Source: Candidatus Methylumidiphilus alinenensis
GTDB lineage: Bacteria; Pseudomonadota; Gammaproteobacteria; Methylococcales; Methylococcaceae
Length of the DNA stretch: 64,000 bases
Assembly: GCA_003242955.1 (NCBI GenBank)
Contig: QJPH01000321.1
Location: 32,164 to 96,163, forward strand
Reading direction: 5' to 3'
Both the position numbers and the translations under genes were made by a program. The notes under the pieces are model-generated. The model was not told the DNA's origin. It did not search any database and worked only from the letters and a program-made list of their open reading frames with translations. Shown piece by piece: positions 48,693-57,767 of this stretch (positions are counted from its first letter, which is position 1; every line of letters begins with the position of its first letter).

Positions 48693-49286
48693 ATGCGAAA
48701 TCTAACCTTTTTCAAAAACATAGGACTAGCCTTAGGGCTATTCTTGGCCGCTATGATTCCTGCCTCTTCGGCTTGGGCGCATGGCGGAGCCAGTGTAGAC
48801 ACCGACCAGTGTAGGATTTTTGTAGGCCCCCATTTGGTCCATTTCACCGCTTACCAGCCGCAGTTGACGGGTTCAACCGAATTTTGCGGCGACATACCGG
48901 AGCTTGGCACCACCATCATGGTGTTCGACTATGAAGGCAAGGCACTGCGCAACATGACGGTGGAAGTGGAATTCACCAAGGAACCTGAAGGTACGCGAAT
49001 TGCCTATCTGCCACCTGCGACCCATTCCAGTGGCACTTTCAATACCAGCTATAACTTCACCGAGCCAGGCAAATATCTGGCCCATGTCACTTTGATCAAC
49101 GAGGGGCAGAAAATTGATGCCCATGTACCGTTCAAAATTGGCTCGGCCAAACGTGAGATATTTAGCAGCACCAATATCGTCATTGCGACTATTTTGTTTG
49201 CTTCGCTTTATATACTCTACCTCTCCAGCGCCCCTTTCAAGTCGTTAATCGACGGCTTGTTCAATCGCGCGAAAAAGGCAATTTAA
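48693..49286 (+). CDS. Membrane-anchored periplasmic protein with N-terminal His after signal cleavage
   Basis: A 197-residue protein. Residues 1-29 are a signal peptide ending AWA, so the mature chain would start at H30 (HGGASVD). The periplasmic part is beta-rich with two cysteines (C40 and one about 20 residues later) and further histidines including H47 and H50. A single membrane helix near 155-177 anchors it, leaving a short basic tail. A mature N-terminal His is a feature of copper histidine-brace proteins such as CopC, LPMOs and PmoB. Together with the copper oxidase and cupredoxin genes next door, this suggests a copper-binding or electron-transfer role. I do not recognise a named family. 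ATG 48693 is chosen over 48636 for its signal peptide and the GAGGGAAGAG Shine-Dalgarno. Confidence 0.75.
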   Translation: MRNLTFFKNIGLALGLFLAAMIPASSAWAHGGASVDTDQCRIFVGPHLVHFTAYQPQLTGSTEFCGDIPELGTTIMVFDYEGKALRNMTVEVEFTKEPEGTRIAYLPPATHSSGTFNTSYNFTEPGKYLAHVTLINEGQKIDAHVPFKIGSAKREIFSSTNIVIATILFASLYILYLSSAPFKSLIDGLFNRAKKAI

Positions 49287-49365
49287 GGTACGGTTAACCC
49301 CTATCTGGAGTTCATTCGGATAGGGGTGACAGCGCGTTTTCCAGTCTAGTTTCAACGGCTTTTTT

Positions 49366-51126
49366 ATGCAGAAACAATCCCTCGTATCCCTGCTGGGCTG
49401 CGCCCTCTTATCGATTTCCCCATGGATTGAAGCGGTTACCACGCCGCCCCCAACGGTAAAGGTCGATATTGGCGCTGCCGAGCCTTTTTGTAATAGCGGT
49501 GTTCCACCGGAATGGCGCGATGCGCAAGTCATCGAAGGCGTGAAGATCCAAGAGGAAAGAGTCTGCAATCCCGACAATCCGGCAGACATAGCCGCATTCG
49601 TCAAGGGAACCAATAACATTTCAATGCAGACCCTGATGGACACCAATTTGGCCGCAGATGCCATCACCCTTTCCAATGACATGGACGGTGACGGCGACCC
49701 AGACCTTATTGTCATCAAACTGGAAGTCATGGAATTGAACGGTCGGTCGCCTGACTTTCCAGGGGTAGTGCCTACCTACGACATTGCCCCCGGTGTCCAG
49801 CCCAGTTTTTGGGTTTACACGCCAAAAACACGCGACATGTCAACCAAGAGTTTCGCTAGCGCCGAGGCCAATTCGCTGTTGCGCATGCCCTCGCCGGCCA
49901 TCCGGGTCGAGCAAGGTGATGTGGTCTGGCTAGTGCTTGAAAACACACATTATTTCCCACATTCCATTCATTTGCATGGCGTAGACCATCCTTACATGGA
50001 CCATAGTGGCGAAGGTAACGATGGTGTCGGACAAACCGCCCAGATGGACGTAATGCCAGGGCAAACCAAGACTTACGTGATCAAACCGCGCCAGTCGGGC
50101 ACTATGTATTACCATTGCCATGTCCAACCGCACACCCATATTCCAATGGGGCTTGCAGGTCTGTTCATTGTCGAGGAAAACCGCCCAAACAACTGGGTGC
50201 AGACATTTAATGTGGGCAACAACAAGGTCCGCGCCCCTTCGGTGGCTGTCAAAGAAAAATACAGCCAAGAATATGACCTGTTTTTCCAGTCTGCCGACAA
50301 GGAGTTACATCAAATTCCCCAATCGGCGAACGATCCTCGGCTGATTGCAAAGGCGATGAACCAGGATTATGACATCACCGATGCGACCGACGACTACTAT
50401 ATGCTCAATGGACGTTCGTTCCCGTATACATTGCGTGAATCCTTGATTGTCGTCGAACCCAATGAAAAGGTTAAATTGCGGGTACTTAACGGTCATACCG
50501 AGACGATGGCCCTCCACACTCACGGACATAAGGCTACCGAAACCCATTACGATGGCATCGAGCAGAATCCTAGTGCGCAGATTACGCGTGATGTTTATGC
50601 GCTTGCCCCCGCGCAACGCGTGGACTTGGAACTCAACACCAAAGACGATGGATTGCATAGCTACGGTCAAGGTCTTTGGATGTATCACGACCATGTGGAA
50701 AGAGCTTTCACGACTAACGGAATGGGGGAGGGCGGTAGTATCAGCTTGATTGCTTACAAAAGCTTCCTGGATGACAAGGGGACTCCTAAGGTCCACGGCA
50801 TGGATTTAACCCCCTATTTCACCAAAAAGTATTGGGAACGAAAAATTCCCGTATGGCAAAATTGGGCGGACGATTGGGGAAGCCTAGGCCAACCTGCCGA
50901 GGGGGCATTACCCACTGGCTCGGTGACTGCTGCCGTAGCACCGCCCCCGATACTAAGTTCGACGACAGCAACCGCGACACCGACAAACTCGTCTAGCGGA
51001 AACAGTTGGGGCAATCTGTTTACGGGGCTGTTGCTTGGCATTTTAGGCTATGTTTTATACCTAAAACGCGAGCGGGTGATCGACATTGCCGGTCGGTTGA
51101 CACACCAATTAAGGGATAAGAAATGA
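49366..51126 (+). CDS. Multicopper oxidase, periplasmic, C-terminally anchored
   Basis: A 586-residue protein with an N-terminal signal peptide and a C-terminal membrane helix (about 545-562). Copper ligands seen: HLH (H202, H204), then HCHVQPH with H250, C251, H252, H256 and M261 as a type 1 site, later HTHGH, and MYHDHVE near 440. The type 1 Cys is in the earlier domain, while the last motif has HDH without Cys. The order therefore differs from the usual three-domain laccase, in which HCH is last. The family oxidises metals or organics, or accepts electrons, with copper. Its stop overlaps the next ATG (ATGA), so it is coupled to the cupredoxin gene. The substrate is unknown. Confidence 0.88.
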   Translation: MQKQSLVSLLGCALLSISPWIEAVTTPPPTVKVDIGAAEPFCNSGVPPEWRDAQVIEGVKIQEERVCNPDNPADIAAFVKGTNNISMQTLMDTNLAADAITLSNDMDGDGDPDLIVIKLEVMELNGRSPDFPGVVPTYDIAPGVQPSFWVYTPKTRDMSTKSFASAEANSLLRMPSPAIRVEQGDVVWLVLENTHYFPHSIHLHGVDHPYMDHSGEGNDGVGQTAQMDVMPGQTKTYVIKPRQSGTMYYHCHVQPHTHIPMGLAGLFIVEENRPNNWVQTFNVGNNKVRAPSVAVKEKYSQEYDLFFQSADKELHQIPQSANDPRLIAKAMNQDYDITDATDDYYMLNGRSFPYTLRESLIVVEPNEKVKLRVLNGHTETMALHTHGHKATETHYDGIEQNPSAQITRDVYALAPAQRVDLELNTKDDGLHSYGQGLWMYHDHVERAFTTNGMGEGGSISLIAYKSFLDDKGTPKVHGMDLTPYFTKKYWERKIPVWQNWADDWGSLGQPAEGALPTGSVTAAVAPPPILSSTTATATPTNSSSGNSWGNLFTGLLLGILGYVLYLKRERVIDIAGRLTHQLRDKK

Positions 51127-52067
51127 GGAATGAGAACATGAAGAAACTCTTATCCGTTTTCATATTCAGCCTGCTTTTTGGAGCTTATGCCGCCAGCGCT
51201 GAGGAACCGAACATTGTTGACCATACCCAGTTAATGGACCATGGAGAAGGACACTTGATGGACATGGACGGTGGAATGGTCATGGGTCAGAACAAAGACA
51301 AGCTTCCTGCGGGTTGTGAGAAGGTTTCCGAAGACGTAAAAATCGAGGTCCATGCCGGACGCAAATATTCCAAGCAGTTCCCCGGTACTATTTTTGGTTT
51401 CGACAAGCACGAATGGCGGGTCAAGCCTTGCACCCGCCTGACGGTCACCTTTGTCAACGAGGATAATGTCAGGCATCAATGGATGATGCACGGATTGCCA
51501 AAATTCCTGTATGACAAAGGCATGTTCCACCTTGAAATCACAGGTCCGGCAAAAATCACCGGTACTCTGATTCTTCCTGCCGAGGACAAAACTTATCTGG
51601 TTCACTGCGACATTGCCCAGCATATGGAAAAGGGCATGAAGGGAGAGTTGATTGTCGGCAAAGGTAGCGGAACCTTCCCTTCGATTCCTGGAATTACCGA
51701 CCCGGCCATTCCTGACAACTACGGTCCAAGCACAAGCCAGCCCAAACCTGTCAATATGCCGAACGCGCCAGTCAAGCCCGGTGACCAACCTCCAGCAGTA
51801 GCCTCCGCGCCTAGCATAGCGACGACTGTCAGCGGGGATTCATCAGGGTTCTTTTCGGGCACGCTAATTATTGGCCTTCTGTTTGGTTTTCTCAGTGCAC
51901 CTTTCCTGTTCCGCGAAATTGGGGAGCGTTGCAAAGGTATGACAGCGGCGGATGCCTTGCAATGCACTTTAAAACTCTTGACCGGTTTGTACAACACGTT
52001 GGTTCGTTTCATCTTATGGTTGGTGCAACGTCTGACAGGCAAAGACAAGTTGCTGCCTAAAAAATAA
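51123..52067 (+). CDS. Cupredoxin-domain protein with C-terminal membrane anchor
   Basis: A 314-residue protein with a signal peptide and a cupredoxin-like domain (about 60-180). The type 1 copper ligands are likely the first His in RHQWMMHG and Cys, His and Met in HCDIAQHMEKGM. A Pro/Ser-rich linker leads to a membrane helix (FFSGTLIIGLLFGFLSAPF) and an amphipathic tail. The start overlaps the end of the multicopper oxidase as ATGA (a second ATG is at 51138). It would pass electrons to or from the oxidase at the membrane, or hold copper for it. A strong terminator follows, so it closes the copper operon. Confidence 0.85.
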   Translation: MRNENMKKLLSVFIFSLLFGAYAASAEEPNIVDHTQLMDHGEGHLMDMDGGMVMGQNKDKLPAGCEKVSEDVKIEVHAGRKYSKQFPGTIFGFDKHEWRVKPCTRLTVTFVNEDNVRHQWMMHGLPKFLYDKGMFHLEITGPAKITGTLILPAEDKTYLVHCDIAQHMEKGMKGELIVGKGSGTFPSIPGITDPAIPDNYGPSTSQPKPVNMPNAPVKPGDQPPAVASAPSIATTVSGDSSGFFSGTLIIGLLFGFLSAPFLFREIGERCKGMTAADALQCTLKLLTGLYNTLVRFILWLVQRLTGKDKLLPKK

Positions 52068-52092
52068 TCATTCACTGAACTGTGAATAAATT

Positions 52093-52119
52093 AAAAGCGC
52101 CTTACGGGGCGCTTTTTTT
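52093..52119 (+). terminator. Rho-independent terminator of the copper operon
   Basis: The stem aaaagcgcc / ggcgcttt with a short loop is followed by seven T residues, 26 bp after the cupredoxin stop. This is a textbook intrinsic terminator. Confidence 0.9.
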
Positions 52120-52149
52120 GTGCAGCACACAACACGATCTGAAAATCTT

Positions 52150-52177
52150 ATTTAACATAATATCCATTATGCGCAAT
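52150..52177. other. dif: dif-like XerC/XerD recombination site
   Basis: The 28-bp site has an 11-bp arm atttaacataa (52150-52160), a 6-bp centre tatcca (52161-52166) and an 11-bp arm ttatgcgcaat (52167-52177). Against the reverse complement of E. coli dif the XerD arm is identical, the centre differs at one base and the XerC arm at its last two bases. It lies between two converging genes, as expected for a chromosome-dimer resolution site in the replication terminus. It could also be a dif-like site of a Xer-using integrated element. Confidence 0.82.
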
Positions 52178-52254
52178 TGGACATGGGCAGTCGGCGAAAT
52201 GGGTTGTGATTAAACGTGACGCACACGACTTGGAGGTAAAATACACTCGCCAGT

Positions 52255-52689
52255 TCAATCAGGATAAAACTCGACATCAAAAGCCTGATCTACGCTGTAA
52301 GGAGGTTCGTCAGGAAAGGCGCGCTTATCTAGGCCAGTCTCACGGGCTGAGACCAAACGGGCATCCGCATAGGCATCCTGAAATATCTCATCAAGGCGGG
52401 ATTTTAAGCTAGGATTCTGGCGCAACACCCGGGCGGAACGCTGACGCTGCTCTTCAATGGTCAACCGCCAACTAGCACCACGGCGTTCCGGCTGGAATTG
52501 CCATTTAAGAAGATGCGCCAACAGAACGGCAAGCCGGTTGCCAAGCTCTCGGCGTTCACTCGCGCCCATACTCTCTATCTCCTCCTGCAAATGGGAAAGG
52601 TCAAGCTCGTCAAGCCGACCCGACCGGATCAACCTGAGTTGCTCTTGGGTCCAAGCGTGAAAATCAAGGTCATGCAAACTGGCAGACAT
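52255..52689 (-). CDS. DUF29 family protein
   Basis: A 144-residue, mostly helical, charged protein with the family features: DFHAWTQEQLRLIRSGR at the start, LQEEIESMGASERRELGNRLAVLLAHLLKW in the middle, and an AYADAR segment near the end. Function is unknown for the family. Length and ends look complete. It is transcribed toward the dif-like site and stands alone. Confidence 0.88.
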   Translation of the reverse strand: MSASLHDLDFHAWTQEQLRLIRSGRLDELDLSHLQEEIESMGASERRELGNRLAVLLAHLLKWQFQPERRGASWRLTIEEQRQRSARVLRQNPSLKSRLDEIFQDAYADARLVSARETGLDKRAFPDEPPYSVDQAFDVEFYPD

Positions 52690-52901
52690 GAGTAGCGCCC
52701 TTCAAAATGTAAAAACAAGCAATTATATCGCATTAGACTTTATCGCAGTAAGCTGTTGCTTTGCAACCTGACGGTATTGGTGCATGGCAAGGGGTTCAGT
52801 TCGGTGCTGGATTTAATTGATTTATGAAATTCTCCAAAACTTGTGTAAACTTAGCCTTTCTCACCACCAGCCAGAATTTCTCTTCCTCCATAGGTAGAAT
52901 A

Positions 52902-54422
52902 ATGAGCATGTTTCCAGTTTTCGACGAAGTTCATGTCATATCGGATATCCACATGGGCGGCAGTAAACCTGACTTTCAAATCCTGCGGGAAACGGCCCGG
53001 CTTGCCGGGTACATCGGCTGGGTGTCTGGGCAGTGTCCCGATGGGCAGGTCGCGCTGGTGCTAAACGGTGATGTCTTCGACACACTAGCCGAGGACATAC
53101 CGGGTTATGTCGCGGTCGATCAAGCGGTGGAAACGGTGGAGCGTATCATGAGCGACCATTCGTTTTCCGGCATCTGGGATGCCCTCGCGGAATTCGTGAA
53201 GCTAGACCGGCGCACCTTGGTGTTTGTAATCGGCAACCATGATATTGAAATCTCATTTCCTACCGTTCAGCGTTGGATTATCACAAAGCTTGCCGGGGAT
53301 GACCTGGCAAAACGCGCCCGTATTGAGTTCTCGACCACCGGGGCCGGATATGCCTGCATGGTCGGCAATGCGCGTGTCTATTGCACTCACGGTAATGAAG
53401 TGGATGCCTGGAATTACAACCGTTATGAGGACTTGGCTAAAGTCGGTCGTCGTTTAAATGCGGGCAAGACACTTGATCCTAGTGAATGGTTTCCAAATGC
53501 CGGTACACGGATGGTCAAGGAGGTCATGAACGAGGTCAAAAAAACCTACAAATGGATTGACTTGTTGAAGCCGGAAACCACCGGGGCAGTCGGTACGCTC
53601 GTTGTTCTCGATCCCTCTCAAGCTACTAAAATCACCAATCTACTTTCTATTGTTGGTGAAAAGGTAAAAGGGGGCAAGGAGGTGGATCAACGCCTTTCTG
53701 CGGACGGCTTTCAAGTACAGGAGCGGACTGGTGCAAATCCCGCGACGATAGATCAGTTGCTGGGCCCGAATATTCGTGACAGTTTAGTAGTCGGATCGCC
53801 TGAGTCTTCGCTGAGCGTGGATGATATGCTGTTGGCCGCCGAGCTAAACCTCGGCCAACCCGGTGTCAAGCTTGCCCGTTCAACAGGTACATTAGGCACC
53901 CCGCAACTGATTTGGGACCGGTTCACCGGCTGGATTACGGGTGTAGGCAAAGATGAGGCTTTGCGTCGGGCATTAAAAGATTGGTTAAAGGACGACCAAA
54001 CCTTTGTCGTTGACAATCAAGACGACACCTACAAACAGGTGACTGCGGCAATAGGCCCATCCATTGATTTCATCGTGACTGGCCATACCCATTTGGAACG
54101 TGCAATCGATATGGGCGGCAACCGCTACTACTTCAACTGCGGCACATGGATTCGCCTGTTGCGTTTCACCGACGGGATGCTCAAGGACACAGCTACTTTT
54201 AAACCAGTGTATGACCTACTCGTCAACAACCAAGGGCGCATGGAATTAATTGACCAAGCCAAATTCCCGGACGAGTCAGGCAAGAAGATGCCATTCGTCC
54301 TGAATCAAACCAGTGCCGTGTCGATTAAGCAAGAAAATTTCAAGGTCGTCGGTCGGCTTACCCATATTCAAGGGGATGGAACTGGCGCACCAATCATCAT
54401 CAAGGAATTTGTGAGGTCCTGA
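52902..54422 (+). CDS. Calcineurin-like metallophosphoesterase
   Basis: A protein of about 506 residues with all metal-ligand blocks of the superfamily: DIHMGG near the start, LNGDVFD, GNHDIE, THGNEVD and GHTHLERA. The middle (about 190-370) is a long insertion of unknown fold between the HGNE and GHTH blocks. It should hydrolyse a phosphomonoester or phosphodiester with two metal ions. I use ATG 52902, just before the first motif and after AGGTAGA; an ATG at 52824 would add 26 residues with no family match. The next gene, a CHAT protease, starts one base after the stop, so the two form a pair. Confidence 0.85.
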   Translation: MSMFPVFDEVHVISDIHMGGSKPDFQILRETARLAGYIGWVSGQCPDGQVALVLNGDVFDTLAEDIPGYVAVDQAVETVERIMSDHSFSGIWDALAEFVKLDRRTLVFVIGNHDIEISFPTVQRWIITKLAGDDLAKRARIEFSTTGAGYACMVGNARVYCTHGNEVDAWNYNRYEDLAKVGRRLNAGKTLDPSEWFPNAGTRMVKEVMNEVKKTYKWIDLLKPETTGAVGTLVVLDPSQATKITNLLSIVGEKVKGGKEVDQRLSADGFQVQERTGANPATIDQLLGPNIRDSLVVGSPESSLSVDDMLLAAELNLGQPGVKLARSTGTLGTPQLIWDRFTGWITGVGKDEALRRALKDWLKDDQTFVVDNQDDTYKQVTAAIGPSIDFIVTGHTHLERAIDMGGNRYYFNCGTWIRLLRFTDGMLKDTATFKPVYDLLVNNQGRMELIDQAKFPDESGKKMPFVLNQTSAVSIKQENFKVVGRLTHIQGDGTGAPIIIKEFVRS

Positions 54423-54423
54423 T

Positions 54424-56406
54424 ATGACTAATCACCGCAGTAACGAAATAACCAGCATCAAACTCGAACTGTTGCGCTCGGGTCCTGCCCACAATCAATT
54501 GCTTTCCCCCTTAACCAACTATATTGCGCTATGCGGGTCGGACGGCCCAGTGACCATTCAACTGCCGTTCGAGCATCGACAGTTGTTGATGAGGTTGAAA
54601 CGGCTGACGTATCCTCTGGACAAAAACCCAGCGACAGACGAGCAAAGGCAGTCCGAAGTGCGCGATATGGGCGAAACTGTTGGGCGAGTGTTCGGTCAAG
54701 TCCCGGCGCTATTGTCTGAACTGGGCACTGCCAGCACCGAGAACGGCAAACTGATCCATCTTCGGTTGGTCTTATCCGCATTCGAATTAGGCATGATTCC
54801 TTTCGAAGCCGCAGTGGCACCGGATGGGTTTCCCGGATCGGGTTCGCCGCTTTTTTTACAAATGAGGACGCCCGTCAGCATTACGCGTGAAATACGGCGC
54901 GGTCGTCCGCTACATTTCACATGGCCACGCAAGCCTCGCATCCTGTTTGCCTTCGCTGCACCCGACGGTTTGTATGTGCCTTGGGAAGCCCATTTGCAAG
55001 CCTTACGCAATGCCATTGAACCATGGGTCAAGATTGCCGATAAGGACAAACCGGAGTCACGGATTAAGCTTGTCAAGGAAATCCTAACAGTCCTGCCCAA
55101 TGCCAGCTTAGAAAAAATCCGCAAACTTTGTGAAACGACGGAATTCACCCATATTCATCTGTTGGCGCATGGAAAGACTTTCATGCAGGCCGGGGATGAA
55201 CATCACGGCGTGCTTTTGCTTAGCGAACTCGACCTGGAGGGAGATACTGTTGACGGTGAACGGCTTGCCATCGCGCTTACTTCTCACGATGATATGGGTA
55301 CCGTAAAAAATAGACCCACTATCGTCACACTCGCAACTTGCGATTCCGGAAACATTGAATCCGTGCTAACCCCTGGTGGCAGCATCGCCCATGAACTCAA
55401 TGCGGCGGGAATTCCCTGGGTGATTGCTTCACAATTCCCACTTTGGATGAAAGCATCAGCCATCGCCGCCGAAGTGCTTTATAGCTGTTTATTGAAAGGC
55501 GACGACCCACGCTGGGTGCTCTATCAATTGCGGCACAGGCTGCGCATGGATTGTCCGGGAACCCATGATTGGACCAGTATTGTTGCCTATGCGACGGTGT
55601 CAGCCGATTTCGAACAGCAAGTCAACGAGTTCCGAGATCAACAGACTCGCTCGAAAACTGAAGTGAAGTTTGCTCGTATCGATGAATTGGCGGGGTTCAT
55701 TTCTAACAATGCAATGACCGGTAAAAAGCTAGACACGCTGGAACAAGTCGAGGAACTGAAATCACTTTGTGTATCGACCAGGGAAATCTTAAAAAAATGG
55801 CGCGAGGAGGCGCATGTTGCCGAGTCGCCAAAGCTGCTGTCCGAACGTTTGGGGATGAGCGGAGCCAGCGAGAAGCGTCTTGGAATAGCTTATTCTTTAA
55901 TTTCTGAGGCTAGCGAGGAAGCTAAGGAAAGCGAGGAAAGTAAGAGAGCCTACAATGCCTCGCGCGATTTTTACCACAAAGCGATAGAGGCCGGAGCCCT
56001 GAGTCATTGGGTTTTAACCCAGTACCTTTCCATCAGCGCACTGCCGATTCTGGGCGAATTCAACGATATCGACGAGTATAAGAAGAAGTATAGTCGATTT
56101 TGGATTACCGCACGGGAAATTGCCGAATCGCAACTTAACCATCCAAAACAAGACCGTCTATGGGCATTGTGTTCGCTGACCGAAATCACCCTATTGGGTT
56201 CGATTTATGAAGGTCGCGATTTTGACCCGGAGTCTGCAAAAGAGAAAATCAGGGATTATTGCAAGGAGATTAGGGGACTGATTGGCCCAGATGATGATTT
56301 TCCACTCTTATCGACAAGACGCCAGTTCAGCCGTTATCGAAATATAACTGACTGGAAAAGGCCGGAATGGGATGAATTGGCGGAAGAAGCACTCATGGCT
56401 TTGTGA
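54424..56406 (+). CDS. CHAT-domain caspase-like protease
   Basis: A 660-residue protein. The CHAT peptidase domain (about 190-400) has the catalytic dyad H249 in LLAHGKT and C306 in LATCDSG, followed by the AGIPWVIASQ and WTSIVAY blocks. An N-terminal region of about 150 residues and a helical C-terminal region (about 420-660, TPR-like in look) flank it. CHAT proteases are the bacterial relatives of caspases and separases and often act in stress, cell death or phage defence. The gene is one base from the metallophosphoesterase stop, so the two are co-translated. No recognisable sensor or effector lies further downstream. The partner and substrate are unknown. Confidence 0.85.
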   Translation: MTNHRSNEITSIKLELLRSGPAHNQLLSPLTNYIALCGSDGPVTIQLPFEHRQLLMRLKRLTYPLDKNPATDEQRQSEVRDMGETVGRVFGQVPALLSELGTASTENGKLIHLRLVLSAFELGMIPFEAAVAPDGFPGSGSPLFLQMRTPVSITREIRRGRPLHFTWPRKPRILFAFAAPDGLYVPWEAHLQALRNAIEPWVKIADKDKPESRIKLVKEILTVLPNASLEKIRKLCETTEFTHIHLLAHGKTFMQAGDEHHGVLLLSELDLEGDTVDGERLAIALTSHDDMGTVKNRPTIVTLATCDSGNIESVLTPGGSIAHELNAAGIPWVIASQFPLWMKASAIAAEVLYSCLLKGDDPRWVLYQLRHRLRMDCPGTHDWTSIVAYATVSADFEQQVNEFRDQQTRSKTEVKFARIDELAGFISNNAMTGKKLDTLEQVEELKSLCVSTREILKKWREEAHVAESPKLLSERLGMSGASEKRLGIAYSLISEASEEAKESEESKRAYNASRDFYHKAIEAGALSHWVLTQYLSISALPILGEFNDIDEYKKKYSRFWITAREIAESQLNHPKQDRLWALCSLTEITLLGSIYEGRDFDPESAKEKIRDYCKEIRGLIGPDDDFPLLSTRRQFSRYRNITDWKRPEWDELAEEALMAL

Positions 56407-56497
56407 AACGGGTGCTTTTACTCTCTGATGTTACGCAGAACTATTGTACAGCAATTCTCATTTTGGCAAAGATTAACCTGATTAGGAAGATTAATAA

Positions 56498-56635
56498 GGG
56501 CGGGTTTGGAACCCGCCCCTACGCTCATTGCCATTAAGTTAAGCGTTTATCGGAACGCCAAGCCCCAGCTTGGCATCGGCAATCTGCCCGCCAAGAAACG
56601 GGATGCCGATTCGTAGGGGGGTTCAAAACCCGCCC
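56498..56635. repeat. Inverted-repeat element (MITE-like) after the CHAT gene
   Basis: The two ends are imperfect inverted repeats of about 25 bp: gggcgggtttggaacccgcc then cctacg at the left (56498-56523), and its near complement at 56612-56635. The left end is also a palindrome on its own. Internal hairpins (cgccaagc/gcttggca) fill the rest. There is no coding potential. It could act as a bidirectional terminator between the converging genes. Confidence 0.6.
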
Positions 56636-56657
56636 GGTGTTGAGGCTTCTCTGCCCA

Positions 56658-57704
56658 CTAGCCACCGACTTCCTCCAACGAATCCCGCCAGATGGATAAC
56701 ACAACGGCCATCACTGTCGGACCCAGAAAAAGCCCGATCAAGCCGAAGTTTTCCAGCCCACCGAAAATCCCCAGCAATGTCCACAGGAAAGGCAATTTGA
56801 TTGACCCGCCAATCAAAATAGGACGGACATAATTTTCAGCAACCAAAATGACGATAATCCCAAAAATAAACAGACCCGCGCCGGCTGCCACCTGCCCTGA
56901 TGCCACCAACACCAAGGAACACACCGCAAGGACCAGTTTGGCGGCGAAGGGAATCATCGCAAAAACGCCAGTGACGGCGGCCAGCATGGCAGGGTGGCTC
57001 AAACCGGTCACTGCATAGCCCACACCCAGCAACAAACCCTCCCCCAAACCCAATAGCACCAAGCCACTGACTGTGGCACGGACAGCCGCAACCGCATGCT
57101 CGGCGTAGCGTACCCCGATGTCTCCAAAGAGTTTTCGAAAGCCCCCGAGTACCTGATGGCCAAGAATTTCTCCATCACGATAAAGAAAGAACAGTGACAG
57201 TAAAGTAACAAAAAGCCCAAAGGCACGGCGTAAAATCTGACTGGCCAAATCCTTCGTATGGGCCAACGCTGTCTCGGTTTGCAGCAAATGCAAAGTTTCA
57301 TTCACGGCATCTGGCGAACCTAAACTGGAATTCCATAGTTCCGCCAGCCATGCCCCGACTAATGGGGTCGCTTGCAGCCAATCAGGGGCCGGCAAGCCTG
57401 CGTTTTGGGCACCCACCAAAATTTTTGCAAGTGATTGGGCTTCGTCAATGATTTTGGTCAGCCCGTATATTAAGGGGACTAAAATGATTGCCCCAATCAT
57501 CAAGGTCAGTACCACCGCAACCCAGGCATGACGGTTGCGGGCATCCAGCCAGTTCTTCAAGCGTCGATAAACCGGCCACGTGGTCAATGCCAGAACCAAG
57601 CCCCAAAACAGAAATCCTAAGAAGGTGTGTAATATCCACGCACCAAGGGCCAGCAACAGGAAACCGCCGAGTAGGCGGGCACGGGCTTCTGGTTGTATCG
57701 TCAT
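56658..57704 (-). CDS. AI-2E family transporter (PerM-like permease)
   Basis: A 348-residue polytopic membrane protein. Two N-terminal hydrophobic helices, a periplasmic or soluble middle region, and a cluster of Gly-rich helices ending GLIGLFLGPTVMAVVLSIWRD are the family's hallmark; the GP in LFLGP is conserved. Members include Na+/H+ antiporters, autoinducer exporters and permeases of unknown cargo, so the name is not evidence of AI-2 transport. It is transcribed away from the ba3 oxidase operon, sharing the upstream region with its palindrome. Confidence 0.88.
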   Translation of the reverse strand: MTIQPEARARLLGGFLLLALGAWILHTFLGFLFWGLVLALTTWPVYRRLKNWLDARNRHAWVAVVLTLMIGAIILVPLIYGLTKIIDEAQSLAKILVGAQNAGLPAPDWLQATPLVGAWLAELWNSSLGSPDAVNETLHLLQTETALAHTKDLASQILRRAFGLFVTLLSLFFLYRDGEILGHQVLGGFRKLFGDIGVRYAEHAVAAVRATVSGLVLLGLGEGLLLGVGYAVTGLSHPAMLAAVTGVFAMIPFAAKLVLAVCSLVLVASGQVAAGAGLFIFGIIVILVAENYVRPILIGGSIKLPFLWTLLGIFGGLENFGLIGLFLGPTVMAVVLSIWRDSLEEVGG

Positions 57705-57767
57705 GTTAAGACCCTGTATTAAAATAAAGGCCCAATCTTACCATTTAGGGAGGCATTTTTTCTGTTG

